This document shows positions 47,757-57,210 of a stretch of 64,000 nucleotides of DNA, one piece after another (position 1 is the first letter of the stretch; each line of letters starts with the position of its first letter). The DNA lies in contig NZ_JQFW01000040.1 of assembly GCF_000753865.1 (NCBI RefSeq), forward strand, positions 1 through 64,000, written 5' to 3'. The stretch is from Alteromonas sp. LOR. Lineage in GTDB: Bacteria; Pseudomonadota; Gammaproteobacteria; Enterobacterales; Alteromonadaceae. The position numbers and the translations under genes are program-made. The notes beneath the pieces were generated by a model, which did not search any database, was not told the origin of the DNA, and worked only from the letters and a program-made list of their open reading frames with translations.

Positions 47757-48401
47757 CTACTTATTGCGATAATGCGTAAACAATACTGCTATTTTTTCTG
47801 CTGCTTGGCCTACGTGTTCGTTTATGTGTGTATCGTTCATTGCAGGGTGAATGCCGCATAGCAGCATGGTGTGAAATTCGCCTTTCAATAGTGCGCAGTA
47901 ATCAATGGCAAGTTGATTCGCTTTCTCTTGAGAAATGTCACCTTTGCCCAACTGCCAAATTGTATGACCAAGAGCGTCTAGCGAGCGTTTCGGGCCGGCT
48001 TGATAAAATAGTGACGCCACGTGAGCGTTATTAACAGCCTCGGCAATGATCACCCTAAATATACCCACGGTCTCGGGGTCTTGAATAAGACGTATATATT
48101 GCCTGCCAATTTTATGAAGACACTCTGTAATGTTTGACTCGTGTGGCGCTGACTCAAAAGCTTCAGGAGTATCGAGCTGATATGCTCTGCACTTAGAGGA
48201 TATGGCCGATTGAAAAAGGACGTCTTTACCATCAAAGTGAGAGTAAACCGTTTGCTTTGAAACGCCAGAGGCTTTAGCAATGCCGTCCATAGACGTCTTA
48301 GCAAAGCCATCTTTCAAGAAAAGTCGTGATGCAGCCTGTAAGATAAGCCGAGATTTCTCTTCACTTTTTGGCCTACCTTGTTTTTTTATTTGCGACACCA
48401 T
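47757..48401 (-). CDS. TetR-family transcriptional regulator of the RND pump
   Basis: 214 residues. N-terminal helix-turn-helix of the TetR type at ~15-60 (RLILQAASRLFLKDGFAKTSMDGIAKASGVSKQTVYSHFDGKDVLF). The C-terminal ligand domain is helical and resembles the AefR-like group. It is transcribed away from an RND efflux pair, with the 119-bp gap holding an operator-like dyad, so it likely represses the pump and itself. The inducer is unknown. Confidence 0.9.
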   Translation of the reverse strand: MVSQIKKQGRPKSEEKSRLILQAASRLFLKDGFAKTSMDGIAKASGVSKQTVYSHFDGKDVLFQSAISSKCRAYQLDTPEAFESAPHESNITECLHKIGRQYIRLIQDPETVGIFRVIIAEAVNNAHVASLFYQAGPKRSLDALGHTIWQLGKGDISQEKANQLAIDYCALLKGEFHTMLLCGIHPAMNDTHINEHVGQAAEKIAVLFTHYRNK

Positions 48402-48448
48402 GATCCTCGCTTGCGAAATAAAAGAATATAACGAATAAATAATATCAT

Positions 48449-48463
48449 ACTGGACGGTCTAGT
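48449..48463. promoter_or_regulatory. Operator-like dyad between tetR-type gene and RND genes
   Basis: ACTGGAC-G-GTCTAGT is a 15-bp dyad with one arm mismatch, 58 bp before the adaptor ATG and 48 bp before the regulator start. TetR-family repressors typically bind such sites. A TATACT at 48469-48474 could be the pump -10. Confidence 0.6.
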
Positions 48464-48520
48464 TTTTATATACTAGCATCGCATTATGCATTTGCAACCA
48501 TCATCACTGAGTGTAAAAAC

Positions 48521-49783
48521 ATGAATATGAATTCTGCTGACACCTCGTCAACAGCAAGTAAAGCATCCCTATACGTTGCAATCGTTGTTTTCACTGCCGC
48601 GCTGGTGCTGTTGTTGGTAGCAGCTGGAATAGGTAATGCCGCGCAGACACCTCAGGCGAGAGCGCCCATGTCTGTCGCTACCGGTACAGTAAAGGTGCAA
48701 CAGCAGTTTGAAACGCCAATTAATGTCTTCGGCTTAGTTGAATCGCCAAAAGCGACCTCGCTGTCATTTGACACTGGCGGTCAAATAGAGGAAGTGTTGG
48801 TTGAAGAGGGTGATGCTGTGTCCAAAGGGGATGTTGTTGCTCGGTTAGACACTCAGCGCTTAAGAGCAGAGCAAGAAGAGCTTAATGCCTCCTTAGTGCG
48901 AGTAAAGGCAGATTTAAACTTAGCTAAAATCAACAACGATCGCACTCAATCTCTCGTTGACAGAAAACTAGAATCTGCACAGCGTCTTGATGAAACAAAC
49001 GCCTCTCTTAGTGTGGCCAATGCGAGGGTAGACGAGATTGAAGCATCCCTTAACTCAATGAATGTGGCACTTGATAGAGCCGTGCTTTACGCACCGTTTG
49101 ACGGTCAAGTTAACCGACGCTTCTTTGATGACGGAAGTGTTGTAAACGCCGGGACCGCGGTCATTGGTATTACGAGCAACGAGCAATTTCAAGCTCGCTT
49201 TGCAGTGCCGGCGGATATTATCGACCAGTTTGATATTGGTGAGCCTGTCATCATTCAAATTGGTGAGCAAAATGCAGCGGGCTTGGTCACCCAACGCCTT
49301 GCTGTGAGAAATATACAAACCAGAACGGTTGATATTCTGGTAACCCTGAACAGCAATGACAAAGTACGACCTGGTGATATGGCTATTTTGTTTGGTGCGC
49401 GCTCGCACAATGAAGAAGGTAGCTGGCTACCTGTGACAGCATTAAGCAACGGGCTACGTGGCCTATGGCGGGTATTTGTATTAAGTGATGCAGCGCAAAG
49501 TGAGAGCGGCACAGCGCTTGAAGCAAGAGTGGTCGAGGTGGTTTACACCGATGGGAAAAACGCCTTCGTCCGTGGGGCGTTAAAAGACGGCGACCGCTAT
49601 ATAGTAGACGGTACACACAAACTTTCCCCTGGACAGCGGGTATCCGCAGCCAGTGCGTCAACTCAAACGCAGACACAAACAGAGCGTAAACCTTACTCTG
49701 AGCGCAGTGCGCTAGAAAGTGGTGTTCAAAGCGGTGTTCAAAGCGGCGGTCAAAGCAGCGCGCAATACGCTGGAGTACAGTAA
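48521..49783 (+). CDS. RND efflux periplasmic adaptor (membrane fusion protein)
   Basis: 420 residues. An N-terminal membrane anchor (~17-40), a lipoyl half-motif (LSFDTGGQIEEVLVEEGDAVSKGDVVARLD), a long coiled-coil hairpin (~110-190), the second lipoyl half (VLYAPFDGQVNRRF), a beta-barrel and a membrane-proximal domain. It bridges the inner-membrane RND pump to an outer-membrane channel. The C-terminus carries four 12-bp tandem repeats in the DNA (49718-49765), giving a VQSGVQSGGQS low-complexity tail. Its stop overlaps the permease ATG by one base. Confidence 0.92.
   Translation: MNMNSADTSSTASKASLYVAIVVFTAALVLLLVAAGIGNAAQTPQARAPMSVATGTVKVQQQFETPINVFGLVESPKATSLSFDTGGQIEEVLVEEGDAVSKGDVVARLDTQRLRAEQEELNASLVRVKADLNLAKINNDRTQSLVDRKLESAQRLDETNASLSVANARVDEIEASLNSMNVALDRAVLYAPFDGQVNRRFFDDGSVVNAGTAVIGITSNEQFQARFAVPADIIDQFDIGEPVIIQIGEQNAAGLVTQRLAVRNIQTRTVDILVTLNSNDKVRPGDMAILFGARSHNEEGSWLPVTALSNGLRGLWRVFVLSDAAQSESGTALEARVVEVVYTDGKNAFVRGALKDGDRYIVDGTHKLSPGQRVSAASASTQTQTQTERKPYSERSALESGVQSGVQSGGQSSAQYAGVQ
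49718..49765 (+). repeat. 12-bp in-frame tandem repeats at the adaptor C-terminus
   Basis: Four consecutive units of the type AGCGGTGTTCAA (with AGTGGTGTTCAA, AGCGGCGGTCAA and AGCAGCGCGCAA variants) encode a Ser-Gly-Val-Gln-like repeat. They expand the adaptor C-terminus without breaking the frame. Confidence 0.85.
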
Positions 49784-52700
49784 TGAAAACGCCTCACGTT
49801 GGTGTAAGTAAAGACTACCCGTGGTATACGCTTTTTTATCGTCGCGGACATCTGCTGGTATTAAGTTTGGTGATCATCATTGTCGCCGGGCTATCAGCGC
49901 TAGGCTCGTTACCTCGTATTGAAGACCCTAGGATTGATACGCGCAATGCGCTAATTATCACCCAGTATCCAGGGGCGTCGGCAGAGCGTGTAGAAGCGCT
50001 TGTCAGTGATGTTTTAGAGGACAGGCTGCGAGAAATATTTGAAATCAAAGAGGTAAAGTCTACATCTCGGGCGGGGATTTCAGTCATATTAATAGAAACC
50101 CAAGATTGGGTTGATAACAGCACTAACGAAGAGCTATTTAGCGAGATTCGAGATGCGATTGGGGCTGCGTCAGCGCTTTTCCCTGAGGGTGCCTTAGACC
50201 CTGTCTTTGATGAAAAGCGCGGGGCAACCGCCTTTACGTTGCTACTTTCCCTTCGTGCCGAATATCCAGACACAACGCCTATTACAGTCATGTCTCGCCT
50301 TGCTGAAGAGCTTACCGATCGTCTTAGAAACGTTAACGGCACTGAATTAGTTAGGGTATATGGTGAGCCTAACGAAGAAGTGAGCGTTAGCGTAGACCCC
50401 ATTAAGTTAGCGGCTACAGGCTTAACGCTGCAGCAGGTTAGCACTATTATTCGCAATGCCGACCCCAAGTTGCCCGCAGGCATGTTAAACACGCAACAGA
50501 GCAACTTACGCTTTAGTGTGGGCGAGGGGCTCACCGGCGTTGATATGATTGCATCGGTCCCATTAGTCAATCGCGACGGTCGCTACTTGCGCGTTGAAGA
50601 CATTGCGAGCGTCACTCGTAGTTACAGTACGCCACGCAGTGAAATTGCATTTTTAGATGGCGAAGAATCTATTTTTGTTGCAGCTAGAATGCAGCCCTCA
50701 TTACGCTCTGATGTGTGGACTCAAAATGCCCTTGCAGAAGTTGAGCAGTTTAATCGCGATTTTGGCGGCACGCTTACCGCGTCAGTCGCTTTTGAGCAAA
50801 ACGAATACACGGCCACCCGTTTAGCCGATTTATCAATGAATTTGTTGATGGGTTGTGCGGTGGTGATGTTGGTTATTTTACTATTCATGGGCTTTAGGGC
50901 TGCATGGATTGTGGGTTTAGCGCTTCCGCTATGTGCATCCTTCACGTTGTTCTCGCTGAGTTTTTATAACGAACAAATTCATCAGATGTCCATTTTTGGC
51001 ATGATCATCGCCATCGGTCTTCTCATTGATAATGCCATCGTAATAACAGATGAAATTCGACTCAATTTACAAGACCCTCAGCTTACCCGAGTAGGGGCAA
51101 TGGCGAAAAGTGTGGCGCATTTATTCGCGCCGCTACTCGCCTCAACGTTAACAACGGTGTTGGGCTTCATGCCAATATTTTTGCTGAATGGGAACATTGG
51201 CGACTTTATTGGGCCTATCGCTATTAGCGTGGTAATGGCCCTAATTGGCTCCTTGTTTATCTCTCTTACAGTTATTGCTGCGCTGGCAGCCCGCTTTTTA
51301 CCGAAAAACGACGGCGCTTCATTGGATACAACGAAAGCTGCTGGCTCCTCGTGGTGGCAGGTGGGCATTCAGGCACCGGCGTTAACGTTAGCTTTCAGCC
51401 GCCAGCTAGGACGCTGGATAAAACAGCCGAAGCTCGTTATTTCAGTTATTTGCATACTGTGCTTATCAGGTTTTGCCCTGTCTACACGCTTAGCGAATGT
51501 GTTTTTCCCCAGTGCCGACAGAGACCAGTTTGAAGTGTATCTGTGGACGAAAGAAGGCAGCAGTATTAACAACACTACCGACTATGCGTTGAATGTTGAT
51601 GCCAAAATTCGCCAGTACGAGGGCGTTAATCAAGTCACTTGGTTAGTGGGCGGTTCGGCGCCTTCGGTGTATTACAATCAAACCATGACAAGAGATAATA
51701 TGCCGTATTTTGCCAATGCGGTGATAACCACCAACACGGTTGAAGGGGCATCATCTCTCGTTGGTAAGCTGCAGCAAGATTTAGATAGCGCATACCCAGA
51801 AATTCAAATTGTGGTGAAAGGGTTCGGGCAGGGGCCGCCCATTGCTGCGCCGGTGGAAGTCGAGATATTTGGGCCCGACCTAAACGTATTGAACGAGTTA
51901 GGAGAGCAGGTAAGAGCGCTGATGTCAGAGGTTGACGGCATTTCTCAATCAATCGCCAGCATTTCTATGGGCGAGCCAGAACTTAACGTCGTTACAGATA
52001 GCGATAGCTTGTCGTATTTAGGGATATCTTTGGCCGATCTTGCTGCGCAGATGCAAATTAACTTCTCTGGGATCACCGGGGGATCAGTTTTAGAAAGTAC
52101 TGAGGAGGTTCCCGTCAGAGTGAGGTTGGCTGAGTCATTTAGACAAGATGTCTCCGGTGTCGACGCTATGCCCATACCTGTGGCTAATGATAGCGCCCTC
52201 TCATGGTCACCTTTGGCGGCCGTGACATCGCTTTCGCTAAAGCCGGCTACTAGCAGTATTACCCGTGTTAACGGCGAGCGCCTTAATCGTATTCAAGCAT
52301 TTTTATTACCCGATGTACCGGCAATAGATGCGAGCAATACGTTGAGAGAGAAGCTCGATGAGCATTTGGTGTTACCCCAAGGCTATCGAATACATTTAGC
52401 AGGAGATGCCGATGAACAGCAGCAAGCGTTAGGTCAGCTTGGGACTTACGCGCCGGTATTGTTGGTATTAATGATTACAACGCTTATTCTCACTTTCTCA
52501 AGCTTAAGAATGGCAGGGGTGATTGGGCTAGTCGCGATTTTATCCGTTGGTCTTGGTATGTTCAGTTTGTGGCTTTCCGGGCTCCCCATCGGCTTTAATC
52601 CGTTGCTTGGCTGCGCCGGACTTATCGGGGTTGCTATCAATGGTTCTATCGTGGTGATAGCAGCAATTAATGCTAACCCGCAAGCTAAGCAAGGTGACAC

Positions 52701-52935
52701 GAAAGCCATAGTGGAAGAAACAATGAGCTGTAGCCGACACATATTATCGACTACATTTACAACGGTGGGTGGACTCATACCGCTATTGTTATTCAGTGAG
52801 GGAAGTTTCTGGCCTCCACTGGCTGTTGTTATTGCGGGCGGCGTGGGTTTCTCGGTCATTCTATCTTTGGTATTTACCCCAACCATTGTGGCCGCATTTA
52901 AGCGCAATCAGCACAAAAGGTTAGTGAGTGAATAA
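49783..52935 (+). CDS. RND-family multidrug efflux permease
   Basis: 1050 residues with the 12-helix RND plan: one N-terminal helix, a large periplasmic loop, helices 2-6, then the same again. The helix-4 motif reads IAIGLLIDNAIVITDEI, so the usual Asp-Asp pair is Asp-Asn, as in the TriC-type branch. The helix-10 motif GVAINGSIVV lacks the AcrB Lys. It should still use proton-driven drug export with the upstream adaptor; the outer-membrane channel is encoded elsewhere. Substrates are unknown. Confidence 0.93.
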   Translation: MKTPHVGVSKDYPWYTLFYRRGHLLVLSLVIIIVAGLSALGSLPRIEDPRIDTRNALIITQYPGASAERVEALVSDVLEDRLREIFEIKEVKSTSRAGISVILIETQDWVDNSTNEELFSEIRDAIGAASALFPEGALDPVFDEKRGATAFTLLLSLRAEYPDTTPITVMSRLAEELTDRLRNVNGTELVRVYGEPNEEVSVSVDPIKLAATGLTLQQVSTIIRNADPKLPAGMLNTQQSNLRFSVGEGLTGVDMIASVPLVNRDGRYLRVEDIASVTRSYSTPRSEIAFLDGEESIFVAARMQPSLRSDVWTQNALAEVEQFNRDFGGTLTASVAFEQNEYTATRLADLSMNLLMGCAVVMLVILLFMGFRAAWIVGLALPLCASFTLFSLSFYNEQIHQMSIFGMIIAIGLLIDNAIVITDEIRLNLQDPQLTRVGAMAKSVAHLFAPLLASTLTTVLGFMPIFLLNGNIGDFIGPIAISVVMALIGSLFISLTVIAALAARFLPKNDGASLDTTKAAGSSWWQVGIQAPALTLAFSRQLGRWIKQPKLVISVICILCLSGFALSTRLANVFFPSADRDQFEVYLWTKEGSSINNTTDYALNVDAKIRQYEGVNQVTWLVGGSAPSVYYNQTMTRDNMPYFANAVITTNTVEGASSLVGKLQQDLDSAYPEIQIVVKGFGQGPPIAAPVEVEIFGPDLNVLNELGEQVRALMSEVDGISQSIASISMGEPELNVVTDSDSLSYLGISLADLAAQMQINFSGITGGSVLESTEEVPVRVRLAESFRQDVSGVDAMPIPVANDSALSWSPLAAVTSLSLKPATSSITRVNGERLNRIQAFLLPDVPAIDASNTLREKLDEHLVLPQGYRIHLAGDADEQQQALGQLGTYAPVLLVLMITTLILTFSSLRMAGVIGLVAILSVGLGMFSLWLSGLPIGFNPLLGCAGLIGVAINGSIVVIAAINANPQAKQGDTKAIVEETMSCSRHILSTTFTTVGGLIPLLLFSEGSFWPPLAVVIAGGVGFSVILSLVFTPTIVAAFKRNQHKRLVSE

Positions 52936-52983
52936 TACAACGCCACAGGCTGATTGGTCTAGATATCAACGGATTTGAGTAAC

Positions 52984-53033
52984 AATGTGTTTAAAAGTAA
53001 TGTGTTTAAAAGTAATGTGTTTAAAAGTAATGC
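52984..53033. repeat. 15-bp tandem repeats after the RND permease gene
   Basis: AATGTGTTTAAAAGT occurs three times exactly, then a degenerate fourth copy (AATGCGTTTAAG). It lies ~50 bp past the permease stop. Confidence 0.9.
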
Positions 53034-53157
53034 GTTTAAGTAGTAATGAGCTTAGGTAAACTATCTGTTTTTAAATCGCGTATATAGAAACTATCTCCAC
53101 GTCAGCACGTTAGGCGTGATGCGATTGTACATTTTGTCATAGGAAGCGTTGGCACAT

Positions 53158-53283
53158 ATGCAAAAAAAGCCTTTTCTTTTTTCCCGCTGGTGGAAGACCG
53201 ATTGTGCTAAGTGCAAGCGTGTACGCTTATACCTTCTTTGGGCCGTTATTATGTTGGTAGTGTATTTTTATGTCTGGCAGTAG
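53158..53283 (+). CDS. 41-residue membrane peptide with a CxxC motif
   Basis: An ATG frame of 41 residues: a basic, aromatic start (MQKKPFLFSRWWK), a CAKC motif (CxxC), then one hydrophobic helix (LYLLWAVIMLVVYFYVW). It overlaps the start of the DUF2982-like gene by 14 bp in another frame, so the two are likely coupled. AGGA lies about 13 bases before the ATG. The CxxC could bind metal or be redox-active. No family was recognised. Confidence 0.6.
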   Translation: MQKKPFLFSRWWKTDCAKCKRVRLYLLWAVIMLVVYFYVWQ

Positions 53284-53968
53284 TGCAGAACCCATTTATA
53301 TTAGAGCCGCTTCTAAAAGCAATGGTTTAACGAGCATTGTGATCGGCTGCGTGGGGTTAGTTGTGTCTGCCCTGTGGCTTAGCTTTCTTCCCGAATGGCT
53401 GTTTTTGGCGGGTATCTTCATGACCAGCGCAGCACTGGTGTGCTTACTTATCGGTTACTTTAAAATACGTGAACCTAACTACAGCTTAGAAATTGCTAAA
53501 GACTACATCACCTACCGACACCGGTTAGGCAGCTGGCGTATTCATTGGGATAATTTACAGCGAGCTGATTGTCCACGTATTCGCCACGGGCTTGATCAGG
53601 TGGCGCTTGAAACCGTGGGTTTTAAGGTGAAAAGTTATACCGACTTTTTAAAAACCATTTCACCGCGCCTTGCCACTCACTTGCTCATGGAGCAACGTCC
53701 TTTGCTGCTGCACAACTCGGACAGTAATTGTGCGACGGGAAGCTGTTACGAACAATCTATGTTCGACGACAAGCACTTTGTTTTAGAAGATGGCACCCCT
53801 ATCACCGGTATCAAAGCAATGTTGGCTCACCGTATGGTAGAGCTTAGAAAACGTTTGGGCTACGATATCTTCATAGCAAGCTCTGAACTTGATAGAGAAG
53901 CCGTAGATTTCGCTGCATTAATTGTTCAGTGTCAGCACGCACGCTCTGCTCCTGTTGAAGAAAGCTGA
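53270..53968 (+). CDS. DUF2982-like membrane protein
   Basis: 232 residues. Two membrane helices at ~22-65, then a soluble part of ~160 residues. YSLEIAKDYITYRHRLGSWRIHWDNLQRADCPRI resembles a PH-like strand pattern, and the later FDDKHFVLEDGTPITGIKAMLAHRMVELRKRLGYDI is strongly conserved-looking. I recognise it as probably DUF2982, a family of unknown function found in Vibrio and Alteromonadales. It overlaps a 41-residue membrane peptide gene just upstream. Confidence 0.7.
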   Translation: MSGSSAEPIYIRAASKSNGLTSIVIGCVGLVVSALWLSFLPEWLFLAGIFMTSAALVCLLIGYFKIREPNYSLEIAKDYITYRHRLGSWRIHWDNLQRADCPRIRHGLDQVALETVGFKVKSYTDFLKTISPRLATHLLMEQRPLLLHNSDSNCATGSCYEQSMFDDKHFVLEDGTPITGIKAMLAHRMVELRKRLGYDIFIASSELDREAVDFAALIVQCQHARSAPVEES

Positions 53969-54041
53969 GGCTTTCACTGAAAAGAGCTGAGGCTCCTGTA
54001 GAGAAAAGCAAAAGTCTCTGCCCTGATAAAGCGCCCTAGGG

Positions 54042-57000
54042 TTAATGCAGGGCGTTAACGTTGTTTTCTTCAATGATTTTTTGCGCCTCTTTAACTAATG
54101 CCAGCAAAAACTCTTCAACCAAATCTGTATGTTTTAGTTTAAGGGCTATTTCCAGTTCTTTGGCTAGGTTTTGTAGCCGTGGTAAACCGGTATAGCAGCA
54201 GGCTCCATGAAGTTTATGCACTTCAGCAGAGAGTTCGTCAAATGCAAGCCTTTCCATTTGCGACTCTAGGGCATGTAGGGTATCTGGCAGCATTGCAATG
54301 AAGTCATTTAATAACTCTTTTGCCGCGGCTTGGTTTTGATTTGCACGCTTTAGGGCCAGCTGCCAATCTACCGAAGGGAAGGTAAGTTCGCCTGGCTCTA
54401 TGTCATGACACCACGACTTGATTAAAGTGAGTAACGAGTCAATTCCAATAGGCTTAGCTAGGTAGTCGTCCATCCCCGAGGCAAGCAGTTTTTCCTGTTC
54501 TTCTTTTAGTGCATGAGCAGTAACAGCCACAATCGGTGTTCCCATATTCATGGGCGATTTACGAATTTCGCGAGTCGCATGAACACCGTCCATACCGGGC
54601 ATCTGTATATCCATCAAAATCAGGTCAAACTCTTGGGTTTGACATTTGTTAACGGCATCTTGCCCGCTAATGGTGGTAGTTAATTCTATAGCCGAATCGT
54701 CAAGCCAGGTATGAAGAAGCTTTAAGTTCATTTCTATATCGTCCACCGCGAGCAACCTTGCTCTTGGCAATGCATTTATTTTTTCTTTAAGCGGATTAAC
54801 CCCAGAAATAATTTGCTCTCTCATCAAACTGTCTAGTTTGGTGATCGTCATAGGCATTCGAATTTGGGTGTAAAAGTGCTGGTATAAATTGGGATATTTC
54901 ATAAATGGATCTGGACCCGAATACCACAACACCCTATTTTTAGCAGGAAACTCGACGAACTTACGCAAGTGCTGCAGCCTTGAGTCTATATGACTGACTG
55001 GTGTGGTAGCCATTATGTAATCGTACTGACCATTGAGGCTGCTGAGATACTCGATAGACTCAGCGCAGGTGATTTCTGCACCCATCAATTTGAGAATTTT
55101 GGCACTCGCTTGTCTGGTGGCGGGGATAGGATCGAAAATAACCACTTTTTTACCCTGCCAGTCAGGATTGGAAGAGAGTCCATACTTCTGGCTAAGTTGA
55201 TTCATTCTTAACGATACATTGAATATAGACCCCTGCCCAAGGGTACTTTTAAGAGTGAGCGTACCGTTCATCATATTGACTAACTCACGACTAATAACAA
55301 GACCAAGACCCGTGCCTTGATAATTCCGGTTTAACGCATCGTCTACTTGGGAAAATGCATTAAACAGCTTTTTCTGATCCTGTCGGCTTATACCAATTCC
55401 TGTATCGCGAATAACAATATTAACCTCGTGAATGCCGTGGTCGAGCGCGCGACCGCTTACCGACAAAGTAATGCTTCCTGAGGACGTAAATTTAAGGGCA
55501 TTGCTCAGCAGATTATTGAGTATTTGCTTTATTCTAAAGACATCACCTAAAAGCTTTTCCGGTAGGGGAGCAAGTTCAAAAACAAACTCTATACGTTTGG
55601 TATGCGATGACTTAGCCATTATTGCCACCATTTCTTCAAACAGCTTATTAGGCGAAAACGGTTGGCTATTTAAGCTTAACTTGCCGGCTTCAATTTTTGA
55701 GAAGTCGAGCACATCGTTAACAATGGTAAGTAGATTATCGGCAGCGGTATTAACAATTCGCACCTGCTCTTGCTGATCCGGAGGAAGGGAGGCGTTATTT
55801 AGCTCTTTACTAAACCCTAAAATGGCATTGAGTGGGGTTCTAATTTCATGGCTCATATTTGCCAAAAACTGAGATTTAACGTGGCTGGCCTTAATGGCGT
55901 CTTTTCGAGCAATGTCTAACCGTACGTTTTGCTCTTCAATTAACTCCATATTGTTGTGCAAATCGTTGGTGGCCTGCTCTACATCATATTCTAGCTGCCC
56001 ACGACTTTTCTCCATTAGAGCAATAGAGAACAAGCTAGCCTCAAGGAAAACACCAATTTGAAAGCAGTAGGTTGTGAAATCGTTCACAGGCGCCACACCC
56101 AGTAAACTCAACATGCCCACAACGGCCCCAGTCGCTAATAACCCCCAAGCAAAAATAAAGTACCTCGCAGGTCTAAACTTATTAAAGTAAGCTTCAAAAC
56201 CCGCAGACACATAGCTTAATATTGAGACCAGTCCCACGCCATAAACTAAGTTGTTCTTCCACATCGATGGCAATAGGTCAGCAAAGCAAACAACGCCGAT
56301 GATGGTTTGAGTAGCAAGCATTAGCTGCAATATGGGGTGTAATGTTGGAGCGTGCCTTTCGCTTTCTAAAAACGTAATGGTAAATAGGCCAGAGGTAATG
56401 CCAATGAAGACAAAAATAAGCTCTGTATGCCCTACCAACCACGCAGGAATACCGTATGCAAAAATAAAGTGTGTGTGGCCTCCCCAGACTACCTGCCAGA
56501 GAATAACGGTGCAGATATAGCCAACGTAGGCAATAACACTTTTTTCTTTTACTCCGAAATAGAGTACCAAGTTATAAATAGCGAGAATTAACAAGCCACC
56601 ATAAAATACACCCCATAACAGACTATCAATCTGAAAATAGCGGCCGTGCTTTTCGGCAGACTGCGCGCGCAGTGGAACAATAATACTGGAAGACTGACTT
56701 TCAACGCGAATGTAGATGTCGACAGGGCTCGCGGAATCTATCTGAGTTTGCAATGTAGGTATGCGAAAGCGCTGCTCTTTTTGTAATTTGCCTTGATGGC
56801 TTTGCGCAATAATATTACCGTTTTGAATAAGATAAAAATCAACTTTATCCAGCTGGCTGAAATTAATGGAGAACACCCAGTCAGATTCGTTCGATACATT
56901 GGTTACCGATTTGAGAAGCCAAACTGCGTTGTCTTGAAATCCAAAGTTGGGGTTTTTGCCTGAATGGGCTAAAAAATCGTTCTTACGCCGAGCAATATCG

Positions 57001-57179
57001 CTGATACTTAGCTGATAGTTAGTTTCGTATAAATAGTATAAAGAATCAGAGAGATCGAGCGTACTATTCTCGTCATATAACTGTTCAATATGCTGGGCAC
57101 GGGCACCAGAACTGAATGAACAGCAAAGTGCGGCAGTCACAATACAAAAAGTCAAAAGCAAAGTGCGAAAAAAAGGCAT
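54042..57179 (-). CDS. Hybrid sensor histidine kinase (7TMR-DISM, REC, HPt)
   Basis: 1045 residues. A signal peptide, then a 7TMR-DISMED2 periplasmic domain (~40-165), seven membrane helices (~185-390), a coiled-coil, and HisKA with phospho-His444 in MSHEIRTPLNA. An HATPase follows (NNLLSNALKFT, RDTGIGIS, GTGLGLVIS). A degenerate receiver comes next (~680-790) that lacks the acceptor Asp, followed by an intact receiver (LILMDIQMPGMDG) and a C-terminal HPt (EVHKLHGACCYTGL). The order resembles BarA, but the sensor is different. The ligand may be a carbohydrate-like or small molecule. The cognate output regulator is unknown. Confidence 0.93.
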   Translation of the reverse strand: MPFFRTLLLTFCIVTAALCCSFSSGARAQHIEQLYDENSTLDLSDSLYYLYETNYQLSISDIARRKNDFLAHSGKNPNFGFQDNAVWLLKSVTNVSNESDWVFSINFSQLDKVDFYLIQNGNIIAQSHQGKLQKEQRFRIPTLQTQIDSASPVDIYIRVESQSSSIIVPLRAQSAEKHGRYFQIDSLLWGVFYGGLLILAIYNLVLYFGVKEKSVIAYVGYICTVILWQVVWGGHTHFIFAYGIPAWLVGHTELIFVFIGITSGLFTITFLESERHAPTLHPILQLMLATQTIIGVVCFADLLPSMWKNNLVYGVGLVSILSYVSAGFEAYFNKFRPARYFIFAWGLLATGAVVGMLSLLGVAPVNDFTTYCFQIGVFLEASLFSIALMEKSRGQLEYDVEQATNDLHNNMELIEEQNVRLDIARKDAIKASHVKSQFLANMSHEIRTPLNAILGFSKELNNASLPPDQQEQVRIVNTAADNLLTIVNDVLDFSKIEAGKLSLNSQPFSPNKLFEEMVAIMAKSSHTKRIEFVFELAPLPEKLLGDVFRIKQILNNLLSNALKFTSSGSITLSVSGRALDHGIHEVNIVIRDTGIGISRQDQKKLFNAFSQVDDALNRNYQGTGLGLVISRELVNMMNGTLTLKSTLGQGSIFNVSLRMNQLSQKYGLSSNPDWQGKKVVIFDPIPATRQASAKILKLMGAEITCAESIEYLSSLNGQYDYIMATTPVSHIDSRLQHLRKFVEFPAKNRVLWYSGPDPFMKYPNLYQHFYTQIRMPMTITKLDSLMREQIISGVNPLKEKINALPRARLLAVDDIEMNLKLLHTWLDDSAIELTTTISGQDAVNKCQTQEFDLILMDIQMPGMDGVHATREIRKSPMNMGTPIVAVTAHALKEEQEKLLASGMDDYLAKPIGIDSLLTLIKSWCHDIEPGELTFPSVDWQLALKRANQNQAAAKELLNDFIAMLPDTLHALESQMERLAFDELSAEVHKLHGACCYTGLPRLQNLAKELEIALKLKHTDLVEEFLLALVKEAQKIIEENNVNALH

Positions 57180-57210
57180 GACCTACTATTCTTCTTTTAA
57201 TTTTATATAA

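Noticed and set aside
51000..51060. Loss of the second Asp in the RND helix-4 motif as an inactivating change
   Set aside because: Asp-Asn at this position is typical of the TriC-like branch, so it is a family feature rather than damage.
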